A stretch of 64,000 bases of DNA, from the NCBI RefSeq assembly GCF_002741105.1, contig NZ_NIQU01000010.1:62001-126000 (forward strand), given 5' to 3'. The position numbers and the translations under genes are program-made. Source of the DNA: Pseudomonas sediminis (GTDB lineage Bacteria; Pseudomonadota; Gammaproteobacteria; Pseudomonadales; Pseudomonadaceae). Below the pieces are notes generated by a model. The model was not told the DNA's origin, ran no database searches, and saw only the letters and a program-made list of their open reading frames with translations. Position 1 is the first letter of the stretch; each line of letters begins with the position of its first letter. Shown here one piece after another: positions 43,168 through 51,673 of this stretch.

Positions 43168-44778
43168 ATGAACCTTTCCCTGCTCAGCCGCTACGCTTTT
43201 TTCGCCTTCTGCGTGCTGTTCACCCTGGCCAGCCTGCCTTTCCTTGGTCATCAATGGCTGTGGCCGCTTACCCTGCTCACCGGCGTGCTCAGCCTGATCG
43301 GTATCGGTGACCTGCTGCAGACGCGCCATGCAGTGCGGCGCAACTACCCGATCCTGGGCAACATCCGCTACCTGGTCGAAGGTATCCGCCCGGAGATTCG
43401 CCAATACCTGCTCGAAGGTGACGCCGAGCAACTGCCCTTCTCCCGCGCCCAACGCTCGCTGGTGTATTCACGTGCCAAGAACGAAGGTGCCGACAAACCC
43501 TTCGGCACCTTGAGCGATGTGTACCAGAACGGTTTCGAATTCATCAGCCACTCCATGCGTCCGGCGCCGCTTACCGATCCGTGCAGTTTTCGCGTGGAGA
43601 TCGGCGGGCCGCAATGCAGCCAGCCGTACTCGGCGTCCCTGTTCAACATCTCGGCGATGAGCTTCGGCTCGCTCAGCGCCAATGCCATTCGCGCCCTCAA
43701 CGAAGGGGCGAAACTCGGCGAGTTCTACCACGACACCGGCGAGGGCAGCATCAGCCCCTATCACCGTGAGCACGGTGGCGATCTGGTCTGGGAACTGGGC
43801 AGCGGCTACTTCGGCTGCCGCGCCTCGGACGGGCGCTTCGACCCCGAGCGTTTCGCCGCACAGGCCGCCAGCCCGCAGGTGAAGATGATCGAGATCAAGC
43901 TCAGCCAGGGCGCCAAGCCGGGCCACGGCGGCATCCTGCCCAAACACAAGATCACCGAAGAGATCGCCAACACCCGCGGCATTTCCATGGGTGAGGATTG
44001 CGTTTCGCCGTCGCGCCATAGCGCCTTTTCCACTCCGGTCGAGCTGCTGCAGTTCATCGCGCAATTGCGTGAGCTGTCGGGCGGCAAGCCGGTCGGTTTC
44101 AAGTTCTGCCTGGGTCATCCCTGGGAGTTCATGGGTATCGTCAAGGCGATGCTGGAGACGGGCATCCTGCCCGACTTCATCGTCGTCGATGGCAAGGAAG
44201 GCGGCACCGGCGCGGCGCCGCTGGAGTTCACCGATCACCTGGGCGTGCCGCTGCGCGAAGGGCTGCTGTTCGTGCACAACACCCTGGTCGGCAGCAACCT
44301 GCGCGACAAGATCAAGCTCGGCGCCAGTGGCAAGATCGTCAGTGCCTTCGATATCGCCCGCGTGCTGGCCATCGGTGCCGACTGGGCCAACTCGGCGCGC
44401 GGTTTCATGTTCGCCATCGGCTGCATCCAGAGCCAAAGCTGCCACACCAACAAGTGCCCAACCGGCGTGGCGACCCAGGACCCGCTGCGCCAGCGTGCTC
44501 TGGTGGTCGAGGACAAAGCCCAGCGCGTCTTCAACTTCCACCGCAACACGCTCAAGGCACTGGCCGAGATGCTCGCCGCCGCCGGCCTCGACCATCCGGC
44601 GCAGATCGATGCCAAGCACCTGGTGCAACGTATGTCCGCCACCGAGATAAAACTGTTCTCGCAGCAGCATGTGTTCCTCGCGCCGGGCGAGTTGCTCAGC
44701 GGCCAGATCGAAGGCGAGTTCTATGAGCGCATGTGGCGCATGGCGCGCGCCGACAGCTTCGAGTCGGCGCCGGCCTGA
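43168..44778 (+). CDS. FMN-binding glutamate-synthase-like protein
   Basis: A 536-aa protein with one or two N-terminal membrane helices (LLSRYAFFAFCVLFTLASLPF, WPLTLLTGVLSLIGI) and a GltS-type FMN barrel (VDGKEGGTGAAPLEF, VSAFDIARVLAIGADWANSARG) followed by the Fe-S cysteines in CIQSQSCHTNKCPTGVATQ. It lacks the glutamine amidotransferase domain, so it is not a classical glutamate synthase; the natural substrate is unknown. ATG 43168 has GGAG 6 bp upstream. Confidence 0.85.
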   Translation: MNLSLLSRYAFFAFCVLFTLASLPFLGHQWLWPLTLLTGVLSLIGIGDLLQTRHAVRRNYPILGNIRYLVEGIRPEIRQYLLEGDAEQLPFSRAQRSLVYSRAKNEGADKPFGTLSDVYQNGFEFISHSMRPAPLTDPCSFRVEIGGPQCSQPYSASLFNISAMSFGSLSANAIRALNEGAKLGEFYHDTGEGSISPYHREHGGDLVWELGSGYFGCRASDGRFDPERFAAQAASPQVKMIEIKLSQGAKPGHGGILPKHKITEEIANTRGISMGEDCVSPSRHSAFSTPVELLQFIAQLRELSGGKPVGFKFCLGHPWEFMGIVKAMLETGILPDFIVVDGKEGGTGAAPLEFTDHLGVPLREGLLFVHNTLVGSNLRDKIKLGASGKIVSAFDIARVLAIGADWANSARGFMFAIGCIQSQSCHTNKCPTGVATQDPLRQRALVVEDKAQRVFNFHRNTLKALAEMLAAAGLDHPAQIDAKHLVQRMSATEIKLFSQQHVFLAPGELLSGQIEGEFYERMWRMARADSFESAPA

Positions 44779-44848
44779 GCGGCCATCGTCCAGTCCGTTA
44801 CGGCCAAGCTCGGCGCGACCTCGCTTAACGTCTTGAACCGGTAACCGC

Positions 44849-45580
44849 ATGCGCCTTTCGCTATCCGCTCTGCTGTTTCCGCTGTGCCTCGCAGCCTCGG
44901 CCGAGGAGCAGCGCCCACTGCGCTTCTCGGTGACCGAGAGCTGGGCCATGCCGATGATAAAGATCGTCGATGGCCAGGCCGCGGGCGGGATTCTCTACGA
45001 TCTGCAAATGCGCCTGGCACAGAAGGTCGGACGCCGCGCAGAGATGCTGGTGCTACCACGCCTGCGCGTTCAACGTTTGCTGGTCAGCGGCGGAATCGAC
45101 GTGCGCTGCTACGTCAATCCTGACTGGCTCGTCGAATCCCATCACCAGTACATCTGGAGCCTGCCCTTCATGGTGCAGCGCGACCTGATCGTCGCGCGCA
45201 ACGCCGACCCCCACTTCAAACTGGAACAGTTGCGAGATGAGCGCGTGGGTACGGTACTGGGCTTCAGCTATCCAAATCTGGAGCCGCTGCTGGCCAGTGG
45301 CGCAATACACCGCGAAGACGCCCGCACCCAGGAACTGGCCCTGGAGAAACTCGAGGCCGGTCGCTACCGCTATGCCGTCAGCAATCAGCTGGCGTTGGAC
45401 TGGTTCAATCGCGACCTGCCACCCGACCAACGCTTGCATGCGCTCGGTGAAATCAGCGCTGACCTGATCGCCTGCATTGTCCGCGACGAGCCGGATGTAC
45501 CGACCCAGGCGCTGCTGCGTGCCCTGGTGCAGATGAGGCAGGATGGCGAGTTCGAGGCCATCCTTGCTCGCTATCGCTGA
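44849..45580 (+). CDS. Periplasmic solute-binding protein, family 3
   Basis: A 243-aa exported protein (signal MRLSLSALLFPLCLAASA) of the amino-acid-type SBP_bac_3 fold (LRFSVTESWAMPMIKI, GGILYDLQMRLAQKVGRR). No permease or ATPase genes are next to it, so it may be an orphan receptor or sensor component. Ligand unknown. Confidence 0.78.
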   Translation: MRLSLSALLFPLCLAASAEEQRPLRFSVTESWAMPMIKIVDGQAAGGILYDLQMRLAQKVGRRAEMLVLPRLRVQRLLVSGGIDVRCYVNPDWLVESHHQYIWSLPFMVQRDLIVARNADPHFKLEQLRDERVGTVLGFSYPNLEPLLASGAIHREDARTQELALEKLEAGRYRYAVSNQLALDWFNRDLPPDQRLHALGEISADLIACIVRDEPDVPTQALLRALVQMRQDGEFEAILARYR

Positions 45581-45583
45581 TAG

Positions 45584-46675
45584 CTACCGACCCGACTTCA
45601 GCCGGCTGAACGCACGGGTCAGGGCCCGGTTGAACTCACGACTGTTGTCATTCTTGGTGTACAGCGTGGCGCGCAGCTCGGCCGGCGGATAGGTGCCGGG
45701 GTCGGCGAGAATCGCAGGATCGACGAAGGCGTCGGCCGCTGGCACCGCATTGGCGTAGTAGATGCTGTTGCTGATGGCGCCGATCACCTCTGGCGTCATC
45801 AGATGGTCCATCAACGCCAGCCCGGCTCCCGGGTGCGGCGCATCACGCGGGATGACCATGGCATCGAACCACAACAGAGCCCCTTCACGCGGGATGCGGT
45901 AGCTCAGCTGGAAATCCTTGTTGGCCTGCTCGGCCTGTGCCGCGGCGATGGCAACGTTGCCATTCCAGGCCATGGCCAGGCAGGTGTTGCCGTTGGCCAG
46001 GTCGCTGATGTTGCGGTCATTGTCGAAGTAGCGAATGAACGGTCGCACCTTGGCCAGATGGGCCTCGGCCTGTTTCAGGTCATCGAGATTCTGCCGGTTG
46101 ATATCCAGCCCCAGGTAGCGGAACGCAGCGGCGAACACCTCGTTGGGATCATTGAGCAAACTCACCCCGCAATCGGCAAAACGCGCCACCACCTGCGGGT
46201 CCATCAGCATCGCCCAGCTATCGGTCGGGGCATCGGCCATGCGCTGAGCGATGGCCTGCTCCTGGTAGCCGAAACCGGTGGTGCCCCAGACGTAGAGTCC
46301 GGCGTAGCGATTGCCCGGGTCGAACTTGGCCATGTGCTGAGTGAACTCGTCATCCAGCCCGGAAAAATGCGGCAGCTGCGTCTTGTCCAGCTCGCGCAAT
46401 GCACCGCTGGCGATGGCCCGGCTCAGGTGCTGGCCAGCAGTCAGCACCAGGTCGTAACCACTGCCGCCGGTGAGCAGTTTGGTTTCCACGGTTTCCAGCG
46501 AATCGAAGTGATCGACCACCACCCGGATACCGGTCTTCTCTTCGAATGAAGCCAGGGTGTCCGGAGCCAAGTATTCGCTCCAGATATACAGGTTGACCTG
46601 CTTCGGCGCCGCACCGGCCTGCGCGTGTGCGCAGGCGGCAAGGGCCACGGCCAGCAGACTGGCGGGCAGTTTCAT
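45584..46675 (-). CDS. Polyamine ABC-transporter substrate-binding protein
   Basis: A 363-aa periplasmic protein of the PotF/SpuD family. Signal peptide MKLPASLLAVALAACAHAQAGA; mature part NLYIWSEYLAPDTLASFEEKTGIRV, YDLVLTAGQHL, and LANGNTCLAMAWNGNV, typical of putrescine/spermidine binders. It lies 9 bp behind agmatine deiminase, so ligand may be agmatine or putrescine. P. aeruginosa has the same pairing (PA0295 beside aguA). No transporter membrane genes are adjacent. Confidence 0.88.
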   Translation of the reverse strand: MKLPASLLAVALAACAHAQAGAAPKQVNLYIWSEYLAPDTLASFEEKTGIRVVVDHFDSLETVETKLLTGGSGYDLVLTAGQHLSRAIASGALRELDKTQLPHFSGLDDEFTQHMAKFDPGNRYAGLYVWGTTGFGYQEQAIAQRMADAPTDSWAMLMDPQVVARFADCGVSLLNDPNEVFAAAFRYLGLDINRQNLDDLKQAEAHLAKVRPFIRYFDNDRNISDLANGNTCLAMAWNGNVAIAAAQAEQANKDFQLSYRIPREGALLWFDAMVIPRDAPHPGAGLALMDHLMTPEVIGAISNSIYYANAVPAADAFVDPAILADPGTYPPAELRATLYTKNDNSREFNRALTRAFSRLKSGR

Positions 46676-46684
46676 CCGGGCCTC

Positions 46685-47797
46685 CTAGGCGCGCTGGGGC
46701 GCGGCGTATTGCGGCATGGTGATGCAGGCGACGTTACCGCCACCCAGCAAGATTTCCCGCGAGTTCTCGATACCGAGGATGCGATGCTGCGGGAACAACT
46801 CGGCCAGGGTGGCCTGGGCCACACGGTCGTTGGCGTCGCCGAACAGCGGCAGGACGATGGCCGAGTTGCCGGCGTAGTAATTGATGTACGAAGCGCAGAT
46901 CTGCGTGCCGGCCTGTCGGGTATGGGTGGCATCGTCCTGATCTAGGCCTTCGGCCTCTTCAGCCGTCCACTCCAGCACGCGCGGTTGCGGCAGCTTGTGC
47001 ACCTCCAGCGCACGGCCACGGGCATCGCGCACGCTGCGCAGGATGTCGTAAGCCTCCTGGTAGATTTCCCATTGCGGGTCGGTGCGATCATCGGTCCACT
47101 GCATCACCACCACGCCGGGGCGGACGAAGCAAGCCAGGTCATCGATATGACCGTCGGTTTCGTCGAACTTGCAGCCGCGCGGCAGCCAGATCACCTGCTC
47201 GGCACCGAGGTAATCCGACAGCCTGCGGGTCATCTCGTCCTTGCCCAGGTGGGCATTGCGATTGCGGTTGAGCAGGCACTGCTCGGTGGTCAGCAGAGTG
47301 CGCTGACCGTCACTCTGGATACCGCCCATTTCGGCAATGAAAGGCGCGCGATAACGATCGAAGCCTTCGATCTCGAGAATCTTCTGCGCGATCTGATCGT
47401 CCTTGTCCCATGGGTAGTAAAGCCCGCCATCGAGCCCGCCATAGGCGTTGAATTCGAAGTCCACGCCGCGCACTTCGGCCGTCTCGTCATGCACCAGAAA
47501 CGCCGGGCCGCTGTCGCGGAACCAGGTGTCGTTGCAGGTCATTTCCACCACCCGCACATGCGCCGGCAGCAGGCGCCGAGCGTTGCCATACTGCGCCGCC
47601 GAGGCGCAGACGGTGACCGGCTCGCTGCTGGCGATGGCCGCAACGATCTCGACCCAGACCTTCTGCGCCGGCTTACCACCGTTGCGCCAGACGTCCGGGC
47701 GCTCCGGCCAGCCGAGCCAGCAGCGGCTCTTGGTTTCGAATTCGCCGGGCAGACGAAAGCCGTCGACCTTGGGCAGGGAAGTCAGGGTACGGGCCAT
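46685..47797 (-). CDS. aguA: Agmatine deiminase
   Basis: A 370-aa enzyme hydrolysing agmatine to N-carbamoylputrescine and ammonia in arginine-decarboxylase catabolism. Pentein-fold motifs: NDTWFRDSGPAFLV, DETDGHIDDLACFV, and the catalytic Cys in LLGGGNVACITMPQ near the C-terminus. ATG 47797 (MARTLTSLPKVDGFRLPGEF) fits the family start. aguB is not found beside it, and a LysR gene rather than a TetR aguR gene lies upstream. Confidence 0.95.
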   Translation of the reverse strand: MARTLTSLPKVDGFRLPGEFETKSRCWLGWPERPDVWRNGGKPAQKVWVEIVAAIASSEPVTVCASAAQYGNARRLLPAHVRVVEMTCNDTWFRDSGPAFLVHDETAEVRGVDFEFNAYGGLDGGLYYPWDKDDQIAQKILEIEGFDRYRAPFIAEMGGIQSDGQRTLLTTEQCLLNRNRNAHLGKDEMTRRLSDYLGAEQVIWLPRGCKFDETDGHIDDLACFVRPGVVVMQWTDDRTDPQWEIYQEAYDILRSVRDARGRALEVHKLPQPRVLEWTAEEAEGLDQDDATHTRQAGTQICASYINYYAGNSAIVLPLFGDANDRVAQATLAELFPQHRILGIENSREILLGGGNVACITMPQYAAPQRA

Positions 47798-47894
47798 CTC
47801 GCGGCTCCTCGTCAGTGGCTGGAAGTAGCCCGACAGTACGCCCGTCGATGGCGCCTCGACCAATGACGATAATCGCGGAACCCTTGAATTCAAT

Positions 47895-48782
47895 TCACAG
47901 ATCGACCAGTTGATCAGTGAGCCATTCGATGAAATGAGCGACTGCCGGCTTATCCAGACGCAGGCGCTCGCACACCAGCGCGTACTGCCCTAGCGACGGC
48001 ACCTGAGCTGCGAAGGGGCGCACCAGGCGACCACTGGCCAGGTCCTCGGCACTGGTCAGGTTGTCGCCGATGGCCACGCCCTGGCCGCGTGCAGCGGCCT
48101 CCATGGTCAGGCCGGCATGGCCCAGATACAGATGCCGAGTCGGCTGGATATCGCCAGCATGAGTGGTCAGCCAGGCGGTCCAGGTCTTGCCGTCCTGATC
48201 GTCATGCAGCAGGCAATGACGCGCCAGGTCGCGCGGGTGCTTGAGCGGCGACTGGTTGAACAGGCCTGGGCTGCACACCGGGAAGAATTGCAGGGTCGGC
48301 AGCGGCCGTACGAAGAAGGCGCTGGCATCGTCCGGGCCGGTGCCATAGGTGATGGCGATATCGATCTCGCTGCCCGGCAGCGTCGCCTCCAGCGGCTGTT
48401 CGTGCAGATGCAGGGTGATCTGCGGGTGGCGCTCGGCGAAGTCGGCCAGGCGCCCGACCAGCCACTTCTGCGCCAACTCTGCGGTAACCGCGACGCGCAG
48501 TTGCGCCTGCGAACCGGGATCGCGCAGCTCGTCGCAGGCCTCGCCAATCAGCTCGAAGGCCTGCTGCAGGCTGTGCAGCAGGCGCCTGGCCTGTGGTGTC
48601 GGGCGTACCTGACGGCCGTCGCGCTCGAACAGCGTGCTGCCGAGTTGCTCTTCGAGCTGGCGAATCTGGTGACTGACGGCGCTGTCGGTAACGCACAGCT
48701 CAGCGGCCGCGCGGCCGAAGTGGGCATGCCGTGCGGCCGCTTCGAAGGTGCGCAGGGCGGTGAGCGAAGGCAGACGACGCAT
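47895..48782 (-). CDS. LysR-family regulator (GcvA-like)
   Basis: A 295-aa regulator: N-terminal winged helix (LPSLTALRTFEAAARHAHFGRAAAELCVTDSAVSHQIRQLEEQLG) and a type-2 periplasmic-binding-like effector domain. ATG 48782 has GGAA five bases upstream. It lies 97 bp upstream of aguA on the same strand, so a role in agmatine/polyamine control is likely but not shown. Confidence 0.87.
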   Translation of the reverse strand: MRRLPSLTALRTFEAAARHAHFGRAAAELCVTDSAVSHQIRQLEEQLGSTLFERDGRQVRPTPQARRLLHSLQQAFELIGEACDELRDPGSQAQLRVAVTAELAQKWLVGRLADFAERHPQITLHLHEQPLEATLPGSEIDIAITYGTGPDDASAFFVRPLPTLQFFPVCSPGLFNQSPLKHPRDLARHCLLHDDQDGKTWTAWLTTHAGDIQPTRHLYLGHAGLTMEAAARGQGVAIGDNLTSAEDLASGRLVRPFAAQVPSLGQYALVCERLRLDKPAVAHFIEWLTDQLVDL

Positions 48783-49029
48783 GACGATTCCGGTTCGGTC
48801 GAAAACGCGCATCCTCGCCCAGCCATGGATGGCCGACAAGTCTCGTAGCGTGTCGCAAGGCCGACCAGACGTTGCGCGCCGCTGATTGCAGTTATGGCTG
48901 GCTGAACTCCAGGCGTGCTCCACAAGCCGCTGCGCGCAGCGCACCCTACGCAACGCCACCTGCGGCTATCCCGGCAAGTGCTTCGCTCGTTCGAACCTGG
49001 GGTGCGCCGTGCGCACCAACTGCCTCCGA
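48783..49029. other. Intergenic region with dispersed repeat
   Basis: Non-coding. It contains GCTGCGCGCAGCGCACCCTACGCAACG (48930-48957) of the same dispersed GCGCACCCTACG family as 31141 and 25550, then a GC-rich stretch with a second GGTGCGCCGTGCGCACC palindrome (49000-49016). It should carry the LysR promoter. Confidence 0.5.
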
Positions 49030-50061
49030 CTAGGTTCCGCTCAGGCTATGCAGCACCTGCTCGATGCGCTGTTGCAGAGAGCCGGTCAGCCCTGTGAATG
49101 GCCAGCCGCGCCGCGTCAGCTCCTGCTCGTACCACTGGTTCTGCCGGCGGCGAAAGGTCTGGTCCTGACGGGTGCCGTCCTGCACGAAGGGGAAGTCATC
49201 GGCGCACAGAAACAGGTGGTGATAGTGCCGCTCGGCCAACTGCTCCAGCTCGGCCTCGGCCCGCTCGAACAGCTCGCGGCAATAGAACAGCGTGGTCAGC
49301 GGCGTGGTGTCGCAAACCAGGTAGCGCTGACACTGCCCAGCCAGGCTCTGCTCACGGGCGACCTGGATACGGCCGATGCGCAGCAGGTCGTCATAGGCGA
49401 GCACACCGCCCTGCTCTTCCCAGAGTTCGCGGCCATATTCGGCGGCATGGCGCGTACCCAAGGCCTCGGCCAATGCCAGGGCGAGGCTACTCTTGCCGGT
49501 GGACTCACCGCCGAGCAAGGCGATGCGTGCGACGAAATCGCCATACACCTGCGGCGCCAGGTAGTGGCGCAAGCCATGGATATCGGCGCGCAGACGCGTA
49601 CCGGACACCGGTACCTGAATGCGCGCGCGGTCGATCTCGACGTGCTCCACCGGCCGGCCGAAACACCGGCTCAAATGCGCGGCAAAACCATCGCCGTAAG
49701 CCTCGCTGGTAAAGACCGCGTCGACCGGATGGCCCAACACTGCCAGGCAGAAATCGGCCACGAACTGGCGCTGCGCGGCATCGGGCTCGGATTCGTGGGG
49801 AAGCTCTGGTAACGCCAGGCCGCGTGCGCGTTGCTGGGCAACCCACTCGGGCGTAGCCACCCAGCTGCGCAGTTCGGGAAAGCACACCTGCAGCCAGTTC
49901 GCCCGTCGCTCCGGCTCGCAACCGGCAAGCTCCGGGTAGGCCCAACTGAGCAATACCAGCTGTTCGCATTGCTCTCGCGCCTGGCGGATCAAACATTCAT
50001 GCCCCAGGTGCAACGGCGCGAACTTGCCGACCACCAGCCCGCAGGCGAATCGCTTGCTCAT
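49030..50061 (-). CDS. nadR: NadR-like bifunctional NMN adenylyltransferase/ribosylnicotinamide kinase
   Basis: A 343-aa protein with an N-terminal nucleotidyltransferase domain (GLVVGKFAPLHLGHECLI) and a C-terminal ribosylnicotinamide-kinase domain with Walker A LLGGESTGKSSLALALA. The N-terminal DNA-binding domain of enterobacterial NadR is absent, so it is an enzyme only. It follows pnuC by 1 bp (TGAcATG), giving an uptake-and-phosphorylate pair for nicotinamide riboside salvage to NAD. Confidence 0.88.
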   Translation of the reverse strand: MSKRFACGLVVGKFAPLHLGHECLIRQAREQCEQLVLLSWAYPELAGCEPERRANWLQVCFPELRSWVATPEWVAQQRARGLALPELPHESEPDAAQRQFVADFCLAVLGHPVDAVFTSEAYGDGFAAHLSRCFGRPVEHVEIDRARIQVPVSGTRLRADIHGLRHYLAPQVYGDFVARIALLGGESTGKSSLALALAEALGTRHAAEYGRELWEEQGGVLAYDDLLRIGRIQVAREQSLAGQCQRYLVCDTTPLTTLFYCRELFERAEAELEQLAERHYHHLFLCADDFPFVQDGTRQDQTFRRRQNQWYEQELTRRGWPFTGLTGSLQQRIEQVLHSLSGT

Positions 50062-50062
50062 G

Positions 50063-50629
50063 TCAGGCAGCCTGCGCGTTCAGCTCACGGCGCCAGCGAT
50101 ACAGGCCGTACCAGGCATTGCACCAGAACAGCAGGTAGATGAACGCTGTCAGATACAACTCGCGCGAGGCGAACAGCGGCACTGCCAGCGTGTTCACCAG
50201 CAGCCAGCCGTACCAGGTTTCCAGCTTGCGGCGCATCAGCAGCAATTGCGCCAACACGCTGAAGGTCAGCACCAGCGAATCGATGAAGGGCGCGTAGGCG
50301 TCGGTGAAATGGTGCAGCAAGGCGCCGTATGCGCCCGCCACGGCCACCGCGAGCAGCAGCGCAAGGCCCAGTCCGATCGCGCTGGCACGGCTGATCGGCA
50401 GCGCCTCGCCCTGGCGACCGCGCCGCCAGCTCCACCAACCCAGCAGGCTGGTGGCGATGAAGAAGGCCTGCAAGGTGACATCGGCATACAGCTGCACGCT
50501 GAAGAACAGCCAGCCGAACAGCACACAGCCGACCAGGCCAACGGCCCAGGTGTGCACCGAATTGCGCGCCGCCAGCACGACCGAAACCAGATAAAAGAGG
50601 TTGGCGAAAATCTCCAGCGACGACGGCAT
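50063..50629 (-). CDS. pnuC: PnuC-family nicotinamide riboside transporter
   Basis: A 188-aa inner-membrane protein with about six or seven helices and the family signature WSWRRGR (residues near 67) and WYGLYRWRRE at the C-terminus. Pairing with NadR supports nicotinamide riboside rather than thiamine (PnuT) as substrate. Facilitated diffusion with metabolic trapping by the kinase is the known mechanism. Confidence 0.87.
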   Translation of the reverse strand: MPSSLEIFANLFYLVSVVLAARNSVHTWAVGLVGCVLFGWLFFSVQLYADVTLQAFFIATSLLGWWSWRRGRQGEALPISRASAIGLGLALLLAVAVAGAYGALLHHFTDAYAPFIDSLVLTFSVLAQLLLMRRKLETWYGWLLVNTLAVPLFASRELYLTAFIYLLFWCNAWYGLYRWRRELNAQAA

Positions 50630-50770
50630 GCACGCATCCTTATGAACATGGAATCAGCCGCGCAGCCTATCACGTGACACAAGCCACAGCCGTGCATGCG
50701 TCACCTGACAACGGGGCCGATCCGTGCTCTGATAAGCCTCCCCTCGCACTCCAAAGGACTGGATCGCCCT

Positions 50771-51523
50771 ATGCCTCTGCTCGCTCTGTTAGTCATCGCC
50801 TGCCAAGTCACCTGTGGCCTCCACGTGGTGCGCAGTGGCCAAGAACGCTACTGGCTGTACCTGATCATCGCCCTGCCCGGCCTCGGTTGCCTGATCTACT
50901 TCCTCGGCATCATGCTGCCGGATCTGCTCGGTAGTCGACGCGGCCGGCAGACACTCAACCGCCTGCACGACAGCATCGACCCAGAGCGTCACCTGCGCGC
51001 CCTGCGCGATGAGCTGGATATTCGCGACACCCGCGATACCCGCGTCAACCTGGCCGATGAGCTACTGCGCATGGGCCACGCCGAAGAAGCGGCCACGCAC
51101 TACCAGACAGCCCTGCGCGGTATCCACAGCGACGCCCCGGACATCCTCCTCGGCCTGGCCAGGGCCCGTTTCGCCCAGGGCGACTTCGCCGGTTGCCAGG
51201 CAAGCCTCGACCAGTTGATCGCCCACAACCCCGACTTCCGTTCCAGCGACGGCCACTTGCTGTATGCCCGCGCGCTGGAAGGCCAGGGCAACGACCTCAA
51301 GGCCGAAGAGGAATACCGCGCCCTCGGCAGCTACTGCGCCAGCCCCGAGGCTAATTACCGCTACGCCCTGCTGCTGCAGCGACTAGGACGTCAGCGCGAG
51401 GCCATCGAACTGCTGCAGCAGATCCAGACCCACGCCCGCCGCTCTGCGCGGCACTACCGCACCCTGCACAAGGAGTGGCTGGACCTGAGCCAAAAGGCGC
51501 TGCTCGAACTGCAGCGCGGCTGA
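50771..51523 (+). CDS. Membrane-anchored TPR protein
   Basis: A 250-aa protein with an N-terminal membrane segment (LLALLVIACQVTCGLHVV and WLYLIIALPGLGCLIYFLGIMLP), then tetratricopeptide repeats (NLADELLRMGHAEEAATHYQTALRG; ILLGLARARFAQGDFAGCQASLDQL). ATG 50771 was chosen as start of the membrane segment. A scaffold role is likely; no partner visible. It borders the toxin island. Confidence 0.75.
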   Translation: MPLLALLVIACQVTCGLHVVRSGQERYWLYLIIALPGLGCLIYFLGIMLPDLLGSRRGRQTLNRLHDSIDPERHLRALRDELDIRDTRDTRVNLADELLRMGHAEEAATHYQTALRGIHSDAPDILLGLARARFAQGDFAGCQASLDQLIAHNPDFRSSDGHLLYARALEGQGNDLKAEEEYRALGSYCASPEANYRYALLLQRLGRQREAIELLQQIQTHARRSARHYRTLHKEWLDLSQKALLELQRG

Positions 51524-51673
51524 GCTTCAAGCACTATTATTTGCGTGCATCGTTCACAAAACAGAGGCGAAGCACGCCACTGCGCAAGACTTTGCTCATA
51601 GGTCATTGGTTAGCATCGGACGCTGAAGAAGACACCTGCCGGCAGCCGCCGGCCGCAGCATGGATGCCACAGG

